A stretch of 46,892 bases of DNA from Pseudomonadota bacterium (GTDB lineage: Bacteria > Desulfobacterota > JAPLJL01). Where the stretch lies: NCBI GenBank assembly GCA_026388655.1, contig JAPLJI010000058.1, positions 1 to 46,892 of the forward strand, given 5' to 3'. Made by a program: the position numbers and the translations under genes. Each line of letters opens with the position of its first letter. Position 1 is the stretch's first letter. Shown here one piece after another: positions 13,920 through 22,571 of this stretch. The notes under the pieces are model-generated. The model was not told the origin of the DNA, made no database searches, and saw only the letters and a list, made by a program, of their open reading frames with translations.

Positions 13920-16661
13920 TCATTTAATCAGAACCGTCTTGATCCTCCGATCCATTTTCACCTGGAATTGCTCCGGTGACCCGTCCAGCTTGACCGGATC
14001 CATTTCCGCGGCATTCACCGAGTAAACCTTTTTCCCTCCGGCCAGGCTGGTTTTTACCTCCACCTCCAGGGTTTCGGTCCCGGAACGGAAAAGCCGGATG
14101 ATTATCCCTTTACTATCCTCCGCCGGCTTCACCGCGGTCACCAGGACCCGGGGATCGGAGATCTGGATCAGGCTGAATTCGGAGGGCAGGCCTCCCGGAT
14201 GCGAGGTGGTCTCCGCCGCCATCAGCGGGGAGTTGAAACCCACTCCCTCCCGCCACAGGTTCGCCTCCCGCCATCCCTGGCCCGGGTGCGGGAAAATCGC
14301 GTAGGCCAGGGTATGTTCGTCCGGGTCCGTCCCCCTCGCCCCCAGCAGATCCCAGGTTTCCATCGGGGTGTTCCGGAGGAGAATCAGCTCGACCTCCCCG
14401 TCCTGATCATAATGCCAGGCGCTGGCCGCCCGGGAAAGAAATCCGAGGGCCAGGCTCGAGTTGGCCAGGTCAAACCATTCCAGCCCCGGCCAGAAGGTGG
14501 GGGTGAAAAGATACTGGTATGGCCGGCTGATTTCCCCGTAGGGGATCGCCATGGTGGCGCTCCCATCGGTAACCGCGGTTTTGAACCTCACCGTCAGGCT
14601 GTGTTTCTCCTGTGACATCTTCGCCGTCAGGAAACAAACCAGCCGGGAGCTTCCCGCCCCGACCCGGTATTCCCGGGTCACTTCCTCCCCCCCGACGGTC
14701 GAAGATACCTTCACCCTTCCCATGACCGGCCCGGTGGCCAGGATCTCAACCTGGGACGGACTCTGGCTTCCCCGGGCCAGTTCCCTGAACTGGGCCTTGC
14801 CCTCCGACTCATTCCCGAGCCGCCAGAGCCCCCCCTCATCATAATAAAGCACGGGATCACCCGAGGACCCGGTCAGGAGATTTTGTCCGCCGGCCTTTTC
14901 GACCAGCTCGGTAATCGCGTATCCCTGGCCGGCATCCAGCCGGGCGAGGATCTGATCGTTCTCCAGAACCAGGTTGTTGCCCTCCTGGCGCACCAGCGTG
15001 GTGCCCGCGCCGGCCCCGGAACAGGCCGCCACCCGGTAGGAACGGTAACCCATCGAGGGAACATCTTCAGCCCGGAAGACGAGCTGGGTCGTTCCTGTCT
15101 CCGTCCAGGTCTGGCCCCGGATTTCCTTCCCGGTGGAATCGACCAGGCAAACCGGATCCGGGGGAGTTCCACTGATGGTGGTCATTAACAGATCGGTGCG
15201 TTCAAAACTTTCCGGGTTAAAAACCACGATTAGGTTCCCGGTCCCCCAGGACGTATCGATATTCTGGCCGAGAGAGGCCAAAACCTGATCCAGAACCGTT
15301 CCCGATTCGGCCAGGGCTTTTTCCAGCATCGGGATCTGTTCCCCCTGGTAAACCGAGTCCGGGGCGGTTCCGGTGATAAAGTCATGGTGGTTGGCGAAGC
15401 CGACGGTTTGCCAGAGCGCTTTCAGTTCGTCCTCCGGGTAGGCTATCGCCTCTTTCTGCCCGACGAGGGCGAGTTTTTCCATGGCCGCCAGCCGGTAGGT
15501 CAGTTTCCGATGCATTTCTTTCAGGGCCGGACGGGAAGCGTAAAACCCCATGAAATAAGGATTGGGATCGAGTTGGAAATGCTGGAGTTCATCCCGGTGA
15601 AAACCCACCAGCCGGATGTAATCCTCAAAGGTGGCCTGGACCGCGTAAACCCCGGTGCCGGGATAACGGTCCCGGTTCCAAGCCTCGAGGTAATCCGGGA
15701 GGCCCGGCTTAGGCGGCTGGAAATCCGTCCCCACCGGGACGAAGAGATAATTGGTCGGGCTGATCGGCTCGAGGGCGTCGATATATTTTTGAATCTGGGC
15801 GTTGGTGTCCTCCGGATCGGAGTAGACCGCCCCCATCCCGCCCGGAAGCGAGATCGTCCCCCGGGTATCGATCGAATCGCCCTGCCCGTAGGAGTTGGGC
15901 ATCCAGTGGACCAGAACTTCCGACCCGTCATCCGCCTCCCAGACAAAATCGATCGCTTTGTCATTCCGCAGCTTTTCCGCGGTCGAACCGGGCAAAGGGT
16001 TTTGGAGACCCTGGAAGCGCGTGTTGGTTTCATTTCCATCCACCCGCGCGAAGCTGACCGCCTCGTAGCCGAGAGCGGCCAGAATGGCGGGCAGGGAGGG
16101 GCTATGACCGAAACTGTCCGGCTGCCAGGCCGTCACCGGGCGGATTCCGAAAGTGTTCCGCACATAACGATTGCCGAGAAGCCAGTCCCGGACCAGGGCC
16201 TCCCCGGTGGGAAGCAAGGTATCGGGGCTGGAGATTCCCCCGCCCACGATCCTTAACCTTCCCTCCCGGACATAATCCCCGGCGGGCTGGGCAAGCTCCG
16301 GATGATCGTTGAGAAAAAACTTTAACTCGTACATTTCTCCGAGCGAATAGAAATAACGGGGATCGCCTTTCAGCAACTCAAAAGCCTTAAGAAATACTTT
16401 TTCAAGCCAGGTATCGTAGTACTGCTGGTGGGTCATCTGCCAATCGAGATCGATGTGGACCGACTGGCTGAAAATCACCACTTTCTCCGCCGCGGCCGGG
16501 ATTCCCAGGATCTGGCGGAGATCCGTCTCGCTTTTCGGATCCAGGATCTGGGCCTTCCCCTTCCCTCCGGAACATGCGCTCAGATTCAGGAAAAGTACCC
16601 CCAAAATCGAGAGGAGAATTATTCGAGAAAATCGAATGGTCTTTGATGTTTTCTTAACCAT
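13920..16661 (-). CDS. Lipid-anchored glycoside hydrolase family 38 alpha-mannosidase
   Basis: From the preferred ATG at 16661 (GGGGAGGAGG 2-3 nt upstream) the protein has 913 residues. The N-terminus is a lipoprotein signal: basic start, hydrophobic core, LSAC lipobox with Cys30. The GH38 catalytic domain follows. VHIDLDW gives the zinc pair H69 and D71, AWQPDSFGHSPSLPAI gives the nucleophile D182, and NHHDFITGT is the family C-side zinc histidine motif. The C-terminal half is the beta-rich GH38 C domain. It should cleave alpha-mannosides at the cell surface or in the periplasm, unlike the many cytoplasmic bacterial GH38 enzymes. It is the last gene before the cysK operon and lies downstream of an unknown protein gene. 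Confidence 0.9.
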   Translation of the reverse strand: MVKKTSKTIRFSRIILLSILGVLFLNLSACSGGKGKAQILDPKSETDLRQILGIPAAAEKVVIFSQSVHIDLDWQMTHQQYYDTWLEKVFLKAFELLKGDPRYFYSLGEMYELKFFLNDHPELAQPAGDYVREGRLRIVGGGISSPDTLLPTGEALVRDWLLGNRYVRNTFGIRPVTAWQPDSFGHSPSLPAILAALGYEAVSFARVDGNETNTRFQGLQNPLPGSTAEKLRNDKAIDFVWEADDGSEVLVHWMPNSYGQGDSIDTRGTISLPGGMGAVYSDPEDTNAQIQKYIDALEPISPTNYLFVPVGTDFQPPKPGLPDYLEAWNRDRYPGTGVYAVQATFEDYIRLVGFHRDELQHFQLDPNPYFMGFYASRPALKEMHRKLTYRLAAMEKLALVGQKEAIAYPEDELKALWQTVGFANHHDFITGTAPDSVYQGEQIPMLEKALAESGTVLDQVLASLGQNIDTSWGTGNLIVVFNPESFERTDLLMTTISGTPPDPVCLVDSTGKEIRGQTWTETGTTQLVFRAEDVPSMGYRSYRVAACSGAGAGTTLVRQEGNNLVLENDQILARLDAGQGYAITELVEKAGGQNLLTGSSGDPVLYYDEGGLWRLGNESEGKAQFRELARGSQSPSQVEILATGPVMGRVKVSSTVGGEEVTREYRVGAGSSRLVCFLTAKMSQEKHSLTVRFKTAVTDGSATMAIPYGEISRPYQYLFTPTFWPGLEWFDLANSSLALGFLSRAASAWHYDQDGEVELILLRNTPMETWDLLGARGTDPDEHTLAYAIFPHPGQGWREANLWREGVGFNSPLMAAETTSHPGGLPSEFSLIQISDPRVLVTAVKPAEDSKGIIIRLFRSGTETLEVEVKTSLAGGKKVYSVNAAEMDPVKLDGSPEQFQVKMDRRIKTVLIK

Positions 16662-16834
16662 ATCCTCCTCCCCTTCAATCCTTGGATATATCATTGTCTT
16701 GCGGAAGGAATTTTACCCCATTATTTATAGTTTTGTCTTGCAGAATTTCCGGATTCCAAAACTGAGGAGATGCAAAAAACATACAAAAACAGGCGAGAAA
16801 AATCGAACTGCTCTGGGGAAAAAAGAACGATCGG

Positions 16835-17674
16835 TCAGCTCAGCATTTGTTTGAGAAAAGAGTAGATCTTCCCAATCCGGGGATCGCGGTTGTTTACGGA
16901 TATGGTTTCGACTATTTCCAGCATGGATGAACCGGCGAGTTCGGGATAATTATTGGATACCGAGCTAATGATTTTCGACCATTCCGAGAGGCCCAGCAGG
17001 GCGCATTTTGAATCCAGGCTGAAACCGGAAAATTGGGGCAGGTTTTTCTTCACTTCTTCCTCGATCCCGGCCAGGACCTCGTTTAAAATCTGCAGGTTCC
17101 TCCCCCCGGGCAATTTTCTCTTCGCCCCCTCCCGGGGGCTCGGCCCGGAATCAACCGGGGTTTTTCCGGCCGGGGCCGGGGATGAAGCCGCCGGTTTTTC
17201 AGCTTTTGGTTCCAGAAGCTCTTCCCGATTTAATTTCTCCAATCTCTTCACCAGTTCGGCCGGGCCAAACACTTTGCCTTCGGGAAAATCCTCCGGGAAT
17301 TGCTTGGAAACGTGAGGCAGGATCTTTTCGCTGAATTCCGGAAAATTCTCGACCAGCTTCGCGATCAACCGGCTGTATTCCAGGATATTCGCCGCCCGGA
17401 TTATATCCATGTCAACCTTGCCGGACTCCCGGATCTTTAAATATCTCCAGAACTTGGGAACCCGCTTTTCCAGAAAATCGGCCAGCCACTGGTAATTGTC
17501 ACCGATTATATACGGGTCTTCGATAACACCCTGCAGGGTCAGGTATTCCCGGGATTTCCGGGCCGCTTCCACCGCCGCCTCGTAGGTGATATTCGTAGGT
17601 CCGGCGACGGTCAGGCCCGTTCCTAACCCATTGATCGTCATAGGTTTTACGGTTGGTGTTTTCGTATCCGCCAT
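16835..17674 (-). CDS. Unknown protein, two helical regions joined by a Pro/Ala linker
   Basis: I do not recognise this 279-residue protein. No signal peptide or membrane segment is seen, so it is likely cytoplasmic. Residues about 30-155 look all-helical, with aromatic-rich patches such as YQWLADFLEKRVPKFWRYL. A low-complexity linker with PAASSPAPAGKTP lies at about 157-190. A second helical block from about 193 ends SFLKQMLS. The coding look is sound: ATG start, normal amino-acid balance and no overlap. It has its own candidate promoter and lies 173 nt upstream of the GH38 gene in the same direction, which may or may not mean joint function. Confidence 0.7.
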   Translation of the reverse strand: MADTKTPTVKPMTINGLGTGLTVAGPTNITYEAAVEAARKSREYLTLQGVIEDPYIIGDNYQWLADFLEKRVPKFWRYLKIRESGKVDMDIIRAANILEYSRLIAKLVENFPEFSEKILPHVSKQFPEDFPEGKVFGPAELVKRLEKLNREELLEPKAEKPAASSPAPAGKTPVDSGPSPREGAKRKLPGGRNLQILNEVLAGIEEEVKKNLPQFSGFSLDSKCALLGLSEWSKIISSVSNNYPELAGSSMLEIVETISVNNRDPRIGKIYSFLKQMLS

Positions 17675-17784
17675 CGGTTGTTAACCTATTGATAACTCTA
17701 AAATAATTCAGGTTCGGAAATAAGAATAGAAATTGAATCAGACGGGGAAAAACCTAATCATTTTCACTAACACCCTCCGTTTTT

Positions 17785-17813
17785 ATGATTAGGCTTTCCC
17801 GAATTTTTGTCAA
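17785..17813 (-). promoter_or_regulatory. Candidate sigma-70 promoter of the 279-aa unknown gene
   Basis: On the minus strand a consensus TTGACA (17813-17808) is followed after 17 nt by AATCAT (17790-17785), in an AT-rich stretch about 110 nt before the ATG at 17674. The -35 is perfect and the -10 is weak. Confidence 0.4.
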
Positions 17814-17888
17814 TCGGGCAGACACATCATTTGCCTTTGAAAAATTATAAACGGCGGAAAGAAAACCAAAGAAATTAAGTCGGGGTAA

Positions 17889-17992
17889 ACGCTTTGCGCT
17901 TTGCGCTTTGTCCTTTAACTTTTAACTTTTAACTTTTCACCCTTCGACTCACGAGCGTTCGCTCAGGGCTTGCAGGGCAAGCTTTTCACTTC
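17889..17992 (-). repeat. Period-7 tracts and a CCTTCGACT...GCTCAGGG palindrome after the lipoprotein gene
   Basis: The 319-nt gap 17675-17993 contains no gene. From the lipoprotein stop outward, in its sense, come GTGAAAAG, a palindrome (CCTTCGACT at 17942 with GCTCAGGG at 17962-17969), then AAAAGTT units and GCGCAAA units, both of exact 7-nt period. The promoter at 17785-17813 occupies the rest. Confidence 0.65.
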
Positions 17993-17993
17993 T

Positions 17994-19019
17994 TTATGGC
18001 GGGCCGGACATCGGTTCGACCACCTCGACCTGGATCTCCGCCACGGTCTGGCCCCCCTTGGGCTCTTTCTCAACCTTGTCTCGGACAACGAGATAAACCG
18101 GATAAAAACCGGGATCCTTGGGAGTAGTCCATTGCACTTGATCCAGGTTGTCATCCTCCAATCTGCCCTTGAGTATCCACCAGCGGTAGGAAAGCAGATC
18201 AACTTCATCCGGATCTATCGCTTGAGCTATGAGGGTTACCTTTTCTTCGGGCTTGGCCCGGAATCTTCCGGGAGTACCTTCCGGAACCGCGGGGGGCGCG
18301 GAGATCGTCTGGATGATGGGATTGTGATTCACGGTTGGATTTTCACTCGCCTTGACCGACTTGGCCGCGAGGTCATATTTCCCGGGCACATCCTGCCCCT
18401 GGATCACTGCGGCCAGGGTGGCGGCGGAATCGGCCGCCAGCAGGAATACGCTGTAAGGAATAAATTTCCCCTCCGGTGGCTTCCGGTCCGGGAGCTGAAT
18501 CGTCCAGGGATTTCCCTCTCCGATCATAATCTCGCACCCCGGGGTCTCGGGACACTGGGCCAGGAAACCAACCAGGTCCGAGAGGTTGAAATTGTTTAAA
18601 TCAATATTGAGATCGATCGCCGCGCTGGGATCCAGGTAGAAAAAAACCCAGTAATAAACCATCTGGTCATTCCCGGTTCCCCAGGTTTCGGGATCCACGG
18701 CGGTAGCCTGAAAGGTTACCGAGTTTCCGGGACCGGCCTCCGGGGGATCGGCCACGATGGAGATTATCTGCACCCTCCGGATCTTCCCGAGGGTGTCCCG
18801 GATATCCGCCCCGCAGGCCATCAAAACCAGCAGACCGCAGGCAACGCAAAACACCCCGCGGACCGCCCAACCCCGGCAGCCAATTATTATCCGGTCTAAA
18901 AGGGTTCGAGGGGGAAAAAGATATGGTTCAAGGACTCCGTCCCGTAGGACTACGTCCCGGAGAGGTTCGATGGTTCGCTCACGCTTTTGATTCTTCATTT
19001 CTAACTTCTCACTTTTCAC
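17994..19019 (-). CDS. Putative lipoprotein with Ig/PKD-like beta domains, last gene of the TonB cluster
   Basis: The 341-codon frame contains a hydrophobic stretch ending LLVLMACG (Cys about 69) that looks like a lipobox, but about 45 residues precede it. Those first codons fall in low-complexity, charged sequence, so the true start may be an internal GTG or other codon shortly before the hydrophobic core. After the Cys come two segments with the rhythm of PKD/Ig-like repeats: SIVADPPEAGPGNSVTFQA, and VTLIAQAIDPDEVDLLSYRWW followed by DPGFYPVYLVVRDK. Such domains bind ligands or partners at the cell surface. It follows the TonB-dependent receptor by 18 nt, so a surface partner of that receptor is a fair guess. 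No specific family was recognised. Confidence 0.65.
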   Translation of the reverse strand: MKSEKLEMKNQKRERTIEPLRDVVLRDGVLEPYLFPPRTLLDRIIIGCRGWAVRGVFCVACGLLVLMACGADIRDTLGKIRRVQIISIVADPPEAGPGNSVTFQATAVDPETWGTGNDQMVYYWVFFYLDPSAAIDLNIDLNNFNLSDLVGFLAQCPETPGCEIMIGEGNPWTIQLPDRKPPEGKFIPYSVFLLAADSAATLAAVIQGQDVPGKYDLAAKSVKASENPTVNHNPIIQTISAPPAVPEGTPGRFRAKPEEKVTLIAQAIDPDEVDLLSYRWWILKGRLEDDNLDQVQWTTPKDPGFYPVYLVVRDKVEKEPKGGQTVAEIQVEVVEPMSGPP

Positions 19020-19037
19020 TTCTAACTTCTAACTTCC
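19001..19037 (-). repeat. Period-7 tract between receptor and lipoprotein genes
   Basis: In the sense of the receptor gene, AGAAGTT units follow its stop at once and grade into GAAAAGTGAGAAG, with 7-nt spacing. The tract overlaps the long version of the lipoprotein frame, which argues for a later start of that gene. Confidence 0.6.
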
Positions 19038-21371
19038 TCAAAACTCCGCCTTCATCCCCATGAAGGGAAGGATCGGGATCCAGTATATCTCCCGGGGATC
19101 GGTCCAATCATCCGCATAGATAATCCCGATGACATTTTTATGCAGGTAAACGTTCTGGATCTCGAGATAACCCGAGAGTTTCCAGGTCTGGTAGAGCCAT
19201 TGCCTTTCAATCCTCACGTCGAGGCGCTGGTAATCCGAAAGCTTGGCCGAGTTGAGTTCGCCGTCCGGCCTGGGGTACCAGAGGTCCCAGTCGGCGTCGT
19301 AGAAGCCGGGCTTGAGCGCCGTGTAATGCATCCCCGACTGGTACCGCCACTGGGCTCCGACGTTCCACTTGGAGGAAAGCTGGTAATTCAGCACCAGGGC
19401 GATCGAGTGGGGCTGTTCAAAGGTGGAGGGTGACCATTTCCCCTGTCCCGGCCACCAACGCTTGGAATGGGTGTAGGAATAGGTCAGCCAGCCGAAGAAT
19501 CTCTGGGAAAGCCGGTGCCGGAGAAAAACCTCAACGCCGGTGGCGTAACCTTTACCCCGGTTATTGAATTTCACCACGGGATCCTCGGCCACCATGTTCT
19601 GGTAATCTTTGTAGTAACCCTGGATATCGAGGGAAAGGTTTTTCCCGAACTCCTTCTCCGCCCCGAATACGTAATGGACGATCCGGGTGGGATCGATCTC
19701 AGGATTCCCCACCGGGTCGAAAAACTGCGCCGGCAGGGGGGTCTGGTAGTAAAACCCGAAGGCCCCCTTGAGCTTGAGGCCCGGGATGATCTGGTAATGG
19801 AAGCGGAAGCGCGGGGAGAGATTCAGTTCGTCGAGGATCTGGACATAATCCATCCGGAACCCGGGAATGAGCTTGAATTTCCAGAGGCTGATTTCATCCT
19901 CGAGCCACACCCCGCCGGCCGCGGTTCCATCGTTGTAATTGGTGGGAAGCCGGTTGGCGAAGGTGGCGTTGGGAGGAATCGTATCCTCCTCCGTCGGCAC
20001 CTGGATCACCTGTCCCTCCACCCAGTAATCAATGTAAATGAAATCCACCCCGATCCGGAAACGGTTCCGGGCCGGGAGATCCCACTCCAGGCATCCCCTC
20101 ATCCCGGGGGTCCGGAACCGGGAATCGATATAGATATCGCGATTGAGGTCAATGTAGGCGCGGTCAACCGAATTGAAAGCGGCCAGCCGGAGGGAAAGCC
20201 GGGGGGTAAGCAGTGAACGCCAGTTGAGAACCTGGACATGAAAATCCAGCTCGGTGTTCATGTTCCCGGTCAGGACCGGGTCATTCCGGTTTTCCAGGTT
20301 GGTGCGGGCAATCATGGTATCCGCCGAACCGTAGGAGAACAGGCTCAGCTTGTTTCTCTCGTTCAGATCCCAGGTCACCTTGGCCTGGTAATCCCAGAAG
20401 CGGGGGTAAATCGAGAGTTCATCGCTCGAAGGCAGCGGGAAAACGTCCAGGTAGCTTCTTCTTCCGGAGAGGAAAAACGAGCCTTGTTTGGAAATCGGGC
20501 CTTCCACCTGGCCGCTGGCCAGGAAAAAGTTCACGTCCGCCTTGGCCCCGATTCGGTCCCGCCTCCCCTCCCGGGTGGTGATATCCAGCACCCCGCCGCC
20601 GACAAAACCGTAATCCGGCCCGAACCCCCCGGCGAAAAAGCGGATGTCTTCGATCATGTCCGGGTTGATCGTGCTGTACCAACCCCCGAAGTGGAAAAGA
20701 TTGGCCACCGGGGCCAGGTCCATGATGATGAAGTTTTCATCCGGGCCTCCGCCCCGCACGAATAGCGCCCCGGAAAGGTCCACCCCCCCGCTGGTCACCC
20801 CCGGAAGGGTTTGCACGGAGCGGATGATGTCCCCGGAGGTGCCCGCCACCCTCTCGGCCTCGACCTTCTGCAGGACCTGCTCGCTGACCTGGCGCTCCCG
20901 CCGGGATTCGACCACCACCTCCATCAGGGAATAGAAACTTTTCTCCAGGTAAACCGTGAGAGTCTTTTCCTCCCCCGGTTGGAGTTTGACCGCGGCCGGT
21001 CCCGGTTTCTTGAAATCCACCATCACCACGGAGAGCTGATAGTCCCCGGCCGGAACGGTTAACGAAAAAACGCCTTTTTTGTCGGCCAGGGTGTATTCAC
21101 CGGTGGGCAATAAAAAAACGCTCGCCCCTTCGATCGGTTTCCGGGTGCCTTTTTCCAGGATCCTTCCCCGGATTACCCCGGTCGGGATCGCCTGGGTCGG
21201 AGCCGCCGGATAGGCGGGAATAATCCCGGAGGTTTCCGGAACCGGGTAGGTTTCCGGAACCGGGTAGGTTTCCGGGCTGGGATAGGTTTCCGACCGCGCC
21301 GACAAGCTGGCCGCGGCCACCAACCCGGCGGCCAGGGCAAAAACCGCGATCCGGGAGATCAGGCTTTTCAT
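19038..21371 (-). CDS. TonB-dependent outer-membrane receptor with N-terminal carboxypeptidase-regulatory-like domain
   Basis: The 777-residue protein begins with a Sec signal (about 1-27, ending in SLSARS). A short linker of tandem ETYPVP units follows. A CarboxypepD_reg-like beta-sandwich (about 67-140, VIRGRILEKGTRKPIEGA) comes next, then the plug (about 155-275; IRSVQTLPGV, LFVRGGGPDENFIIMD, GGGVLDITTREG). The rest is a barrel ending in a terminal Phe (MKAEF), as outer-membrane beta-barrels do. It would import a large or scarce substrate using TonB energy. It lies directly after tonB, which points to a dedicated energising complex. The substrate is not readable. Siderophore, cobalamin or glycan are all possible, and the nearby mannosidase makes a glycan worth testing. 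Confidence 0.92.
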   Translation of the reverse strand: MKSLISRIAVFALAAGLVAAASLSARSETYPSPETYPVPETYPVPETSGIIPAYPAAPTQAIPTGVIRGRILEKGTRKPIEGASVFLLPTGEYTLADKKGVFSLTVPAGDYQLSVVMVDFKKPGPAAVKLQPGEEKTLTVYLEKSFYSLMEVVVESRRERQVSEQVLQKVEAERVAGTSGDIIRSVQTLPGVTSGGVDLSGALFVRGGGPDENFIIMDLAPVANLFHFGGWYSTINPDMIEDIRFFAGGFGPDYGFVGGGVLDITTREGRRDRIGAKADVNFFLASGQVEGPISKQGSFFLSGRRSYLDVFPLPSSDELSIYPRFWDYQAKVTWDLNERNKLSLFSYGSADTMIARTNLENRNDPVLTGNMNTELDFHVQVLNWRSLLTPRLSLRLAAFNSVDRAYIDLNRDIYIDSRFRTPGMRGCLEWDLPARNRFRIGVDFIYIDYWVEGQVIQVPTEEDTIPPNATFANRLPTNYNDGTAAGGVWLEDEISLWKFKLIPGFRMDYVQILDELNLSPRFRFHYQIIPGLKLKGAFGFYYQTPLPAQFFDPVGNPEIDPTRIVHYVFGAEKEFGKNLSLDIQGYYKDYQNMVAEDPVVKFNNRGKGYATGVEVFLRHRLSQRFFGWLTYSYTHSKRWWPGQGKWSPSTFEQPHSIALVLNYQLSSKWNVGAQWRYQSGMHYTALKPGFYDADWDLWYPRPDGELNSAKLSDYQRLDVRIERQWLYQTWKLSGYLEIQNVYLHKNVIGIIYADDWTDPREIYWIPILPFMGMKAEF
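21231..21293 (-). repeat. 18-nt coding tandem repeat in the receptor linker
   Basis: GGTTTCCGGAACCGGGTA is repeated exactly at 21231-21248 and 21249-21266, with a diverged third copy at 21267-21284 and a partial fourth. Each unit encodes six residues (ETYPVP or ETYPSP) just behind the signal peptide. Identical adjacent units are prone to copy-number change without frame loss. Confidence 0.85.
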
Positions 21372-21396
21372 GTTATTTCAATTCGGTCAAACCCAA

Positions 21397-22086
21397 TTAA
21401 TCCACCAGACGGAAGTGAAACGGGATCTGCACCTTCACCGCCACCGGCTGGCCATCGTCCGCCCGGGCCGGGTAAAAACGGGCCTTCCGGACCGACTCCA
21501 GGGCGGATTCGTCGCACCCGTAGCCCAGTCCCTGCTTGACCACGGCGTCGATAACTTTTCCCTCCTCGTCAATCGAAACCTCGAGGACCACTGTCCCCGC
21601 TATTCCCATCCGGCGGGCCAGATCCGGATAGACTGGCTTGATATTCTCCCGGAACCGGGGCAGTTCGGTCACCCGGAAAAGGGGGGCGTAATGCACCTCC
21701 TGGACCTTGTTCTCCGGGGTCCCCATCAGGGTATTGCCAACGGGGACGGAGAAGTCCCCTTCCCGGGCCAGCGAATCCTCGGTCACCCCGACCACCGGTT
21801 TGATCTCCTCTACCTGGATCACCTTAGAGCTCCGGTGCATCTTGAGGTCCTCGATTTTTTTCAGATCCCGGGCCTTGGTCAGGTCCACAATTTTTTTCTT
21901 AATTTCCTGCTTTTTTTCTTCTACCTTGGGCGGGCTGGTCCGGTGAATCTCAAATTCCACCGGCTGGGGCAGGCGAATGTTCCGGGGGGCGAGGTATAAA
22001 AGCACTGCCACCAGCAAACCGTGGAAAGCCAGGGACAGGGAAAAGGCGAGATGGATGCCGGCACGGGCCTGGTTCCGGGAAGCCAT
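21397..22086 (-). CDS. tonB: Energy transducer TonB
   Basis: The 229-residue protein has one N-terminal membrane anchor (about 13-33, AFSLSLAFHGLLVAVLLYLA). A charged, lysine- and glutamate-rich periplasmic spacer follows. The TonB C-terminal domain is at about 145-229, with the YPDLARRMGIAGTVVLEVSID pattern partly shown here by VYPDLARRMGI and by AVVKQGLG and SALESVRKARFYPA. It couples ExbB-ExbD and the proton gradient to the outer-membrane receptor encoded right downstream (25-nt gap). The spacer is Lys/Glu-rich rather than the classic Pro-rich type. It is 9 nt from exbD, clearly one operon. Confidence 0.9.
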   Translation of the reverse strand: MASRNQARAGIHLAFSLSLAFHGLLVAVLLYLAPRNIRLPQPVEFEIHRTSPPKVEEKKQEIKKKIVDLTKARDLKKIEDLKMHRSSKVIQVEEIKPVVGVTEDSLAREGDFSVPVGNTLMGTPENKVQEVHYAPLFRVTELPRFRENIKPVYPDLARRMGIAGTVVLEVSIDEEGKVIDAVVKQGLGYGCDESALESVRKARFYPARADDGQPVAVKVQIPFHFRLVD

Positions 22087-22095
22087 GCCTAAACT

Positions 22096-22506
22096 TCATT
22101 CCCCTTCGACGTTGATGGCAAACTTGGCGACGCCTTCTTTTTTCAGGAGATCCACGATATGAATCACCCGGCCGTGATAAACCATCTTATCCGCCCCGAT
22201 GATCGCGTTGAGCCGGGACCCCTCCTCCCTCTTGGCCCGGACAAAAGTGGCCAGTTTCTCCTCGTCGATGGGTTTGCCGTTCAGGAAAAGTTTCCCCTGC
22301 GCGTCAATCACCACCGCGATGTTGGAGATGGGGGTCGGCTCGCCGGTGGTGGCTTTGGGCAGATCGACGTTGATCGAGGGAGACATTAGAAAGGTAGCCG
22401 TCACCATGAAGATGATCAAAAGCACCAGGATGATATCCACCAGCGGGGTGATGTTTATCCCGGTAATGGGCTGGTCCAGTTCGTTGAGTTCTCCGTTGAC
22501 CTTCAT
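22096..22506 (-). CDS. exbD: ExbD/TolR-type biopolymer transport protein
   Basis: This 136-residue protein has a short cytoplasmic start, then one membrane helix with the conserved proton-path aspartate in NITPLVDIILVLLIIFMV. A periplasmic domain follows, with ISNIAVVIDAQGKLFLNGK and a C-terminal VIHIVDLLKKEGV. It forms the proton channel with ExbB. The order exbB-exbD-tonB-receptor favours ExbD over TolR, because tolA, tolB and pal are absent. Confidence 0.9.
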   Translation of the reverse strand: MKVNGELNELDQPITGINITPLVDIILVLLIIFMVTATFLMSPSINVDLPKATTGEPTPISNIAVVIDAQGKLFLNGKPIDEEKLATFVRAKREEGSRLNAIIGADKMVYHGRVIHIVDLLKKEGVAKFAINVEGE

Positions 22507-22571
22507 GGATAATGCCGGTTGGCTCTAGGGAACGGTTCTGGCTCGAGGTGAGTTGCGGGGAAACTCCCCGG

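Noticed and set aside
13920-16694. Longer GH38 start at 16694
   Set aside because: It would place eleven charged residues before the lipoprotein signal, while GGGGAGGAGG stands just before the ATG at 16661.
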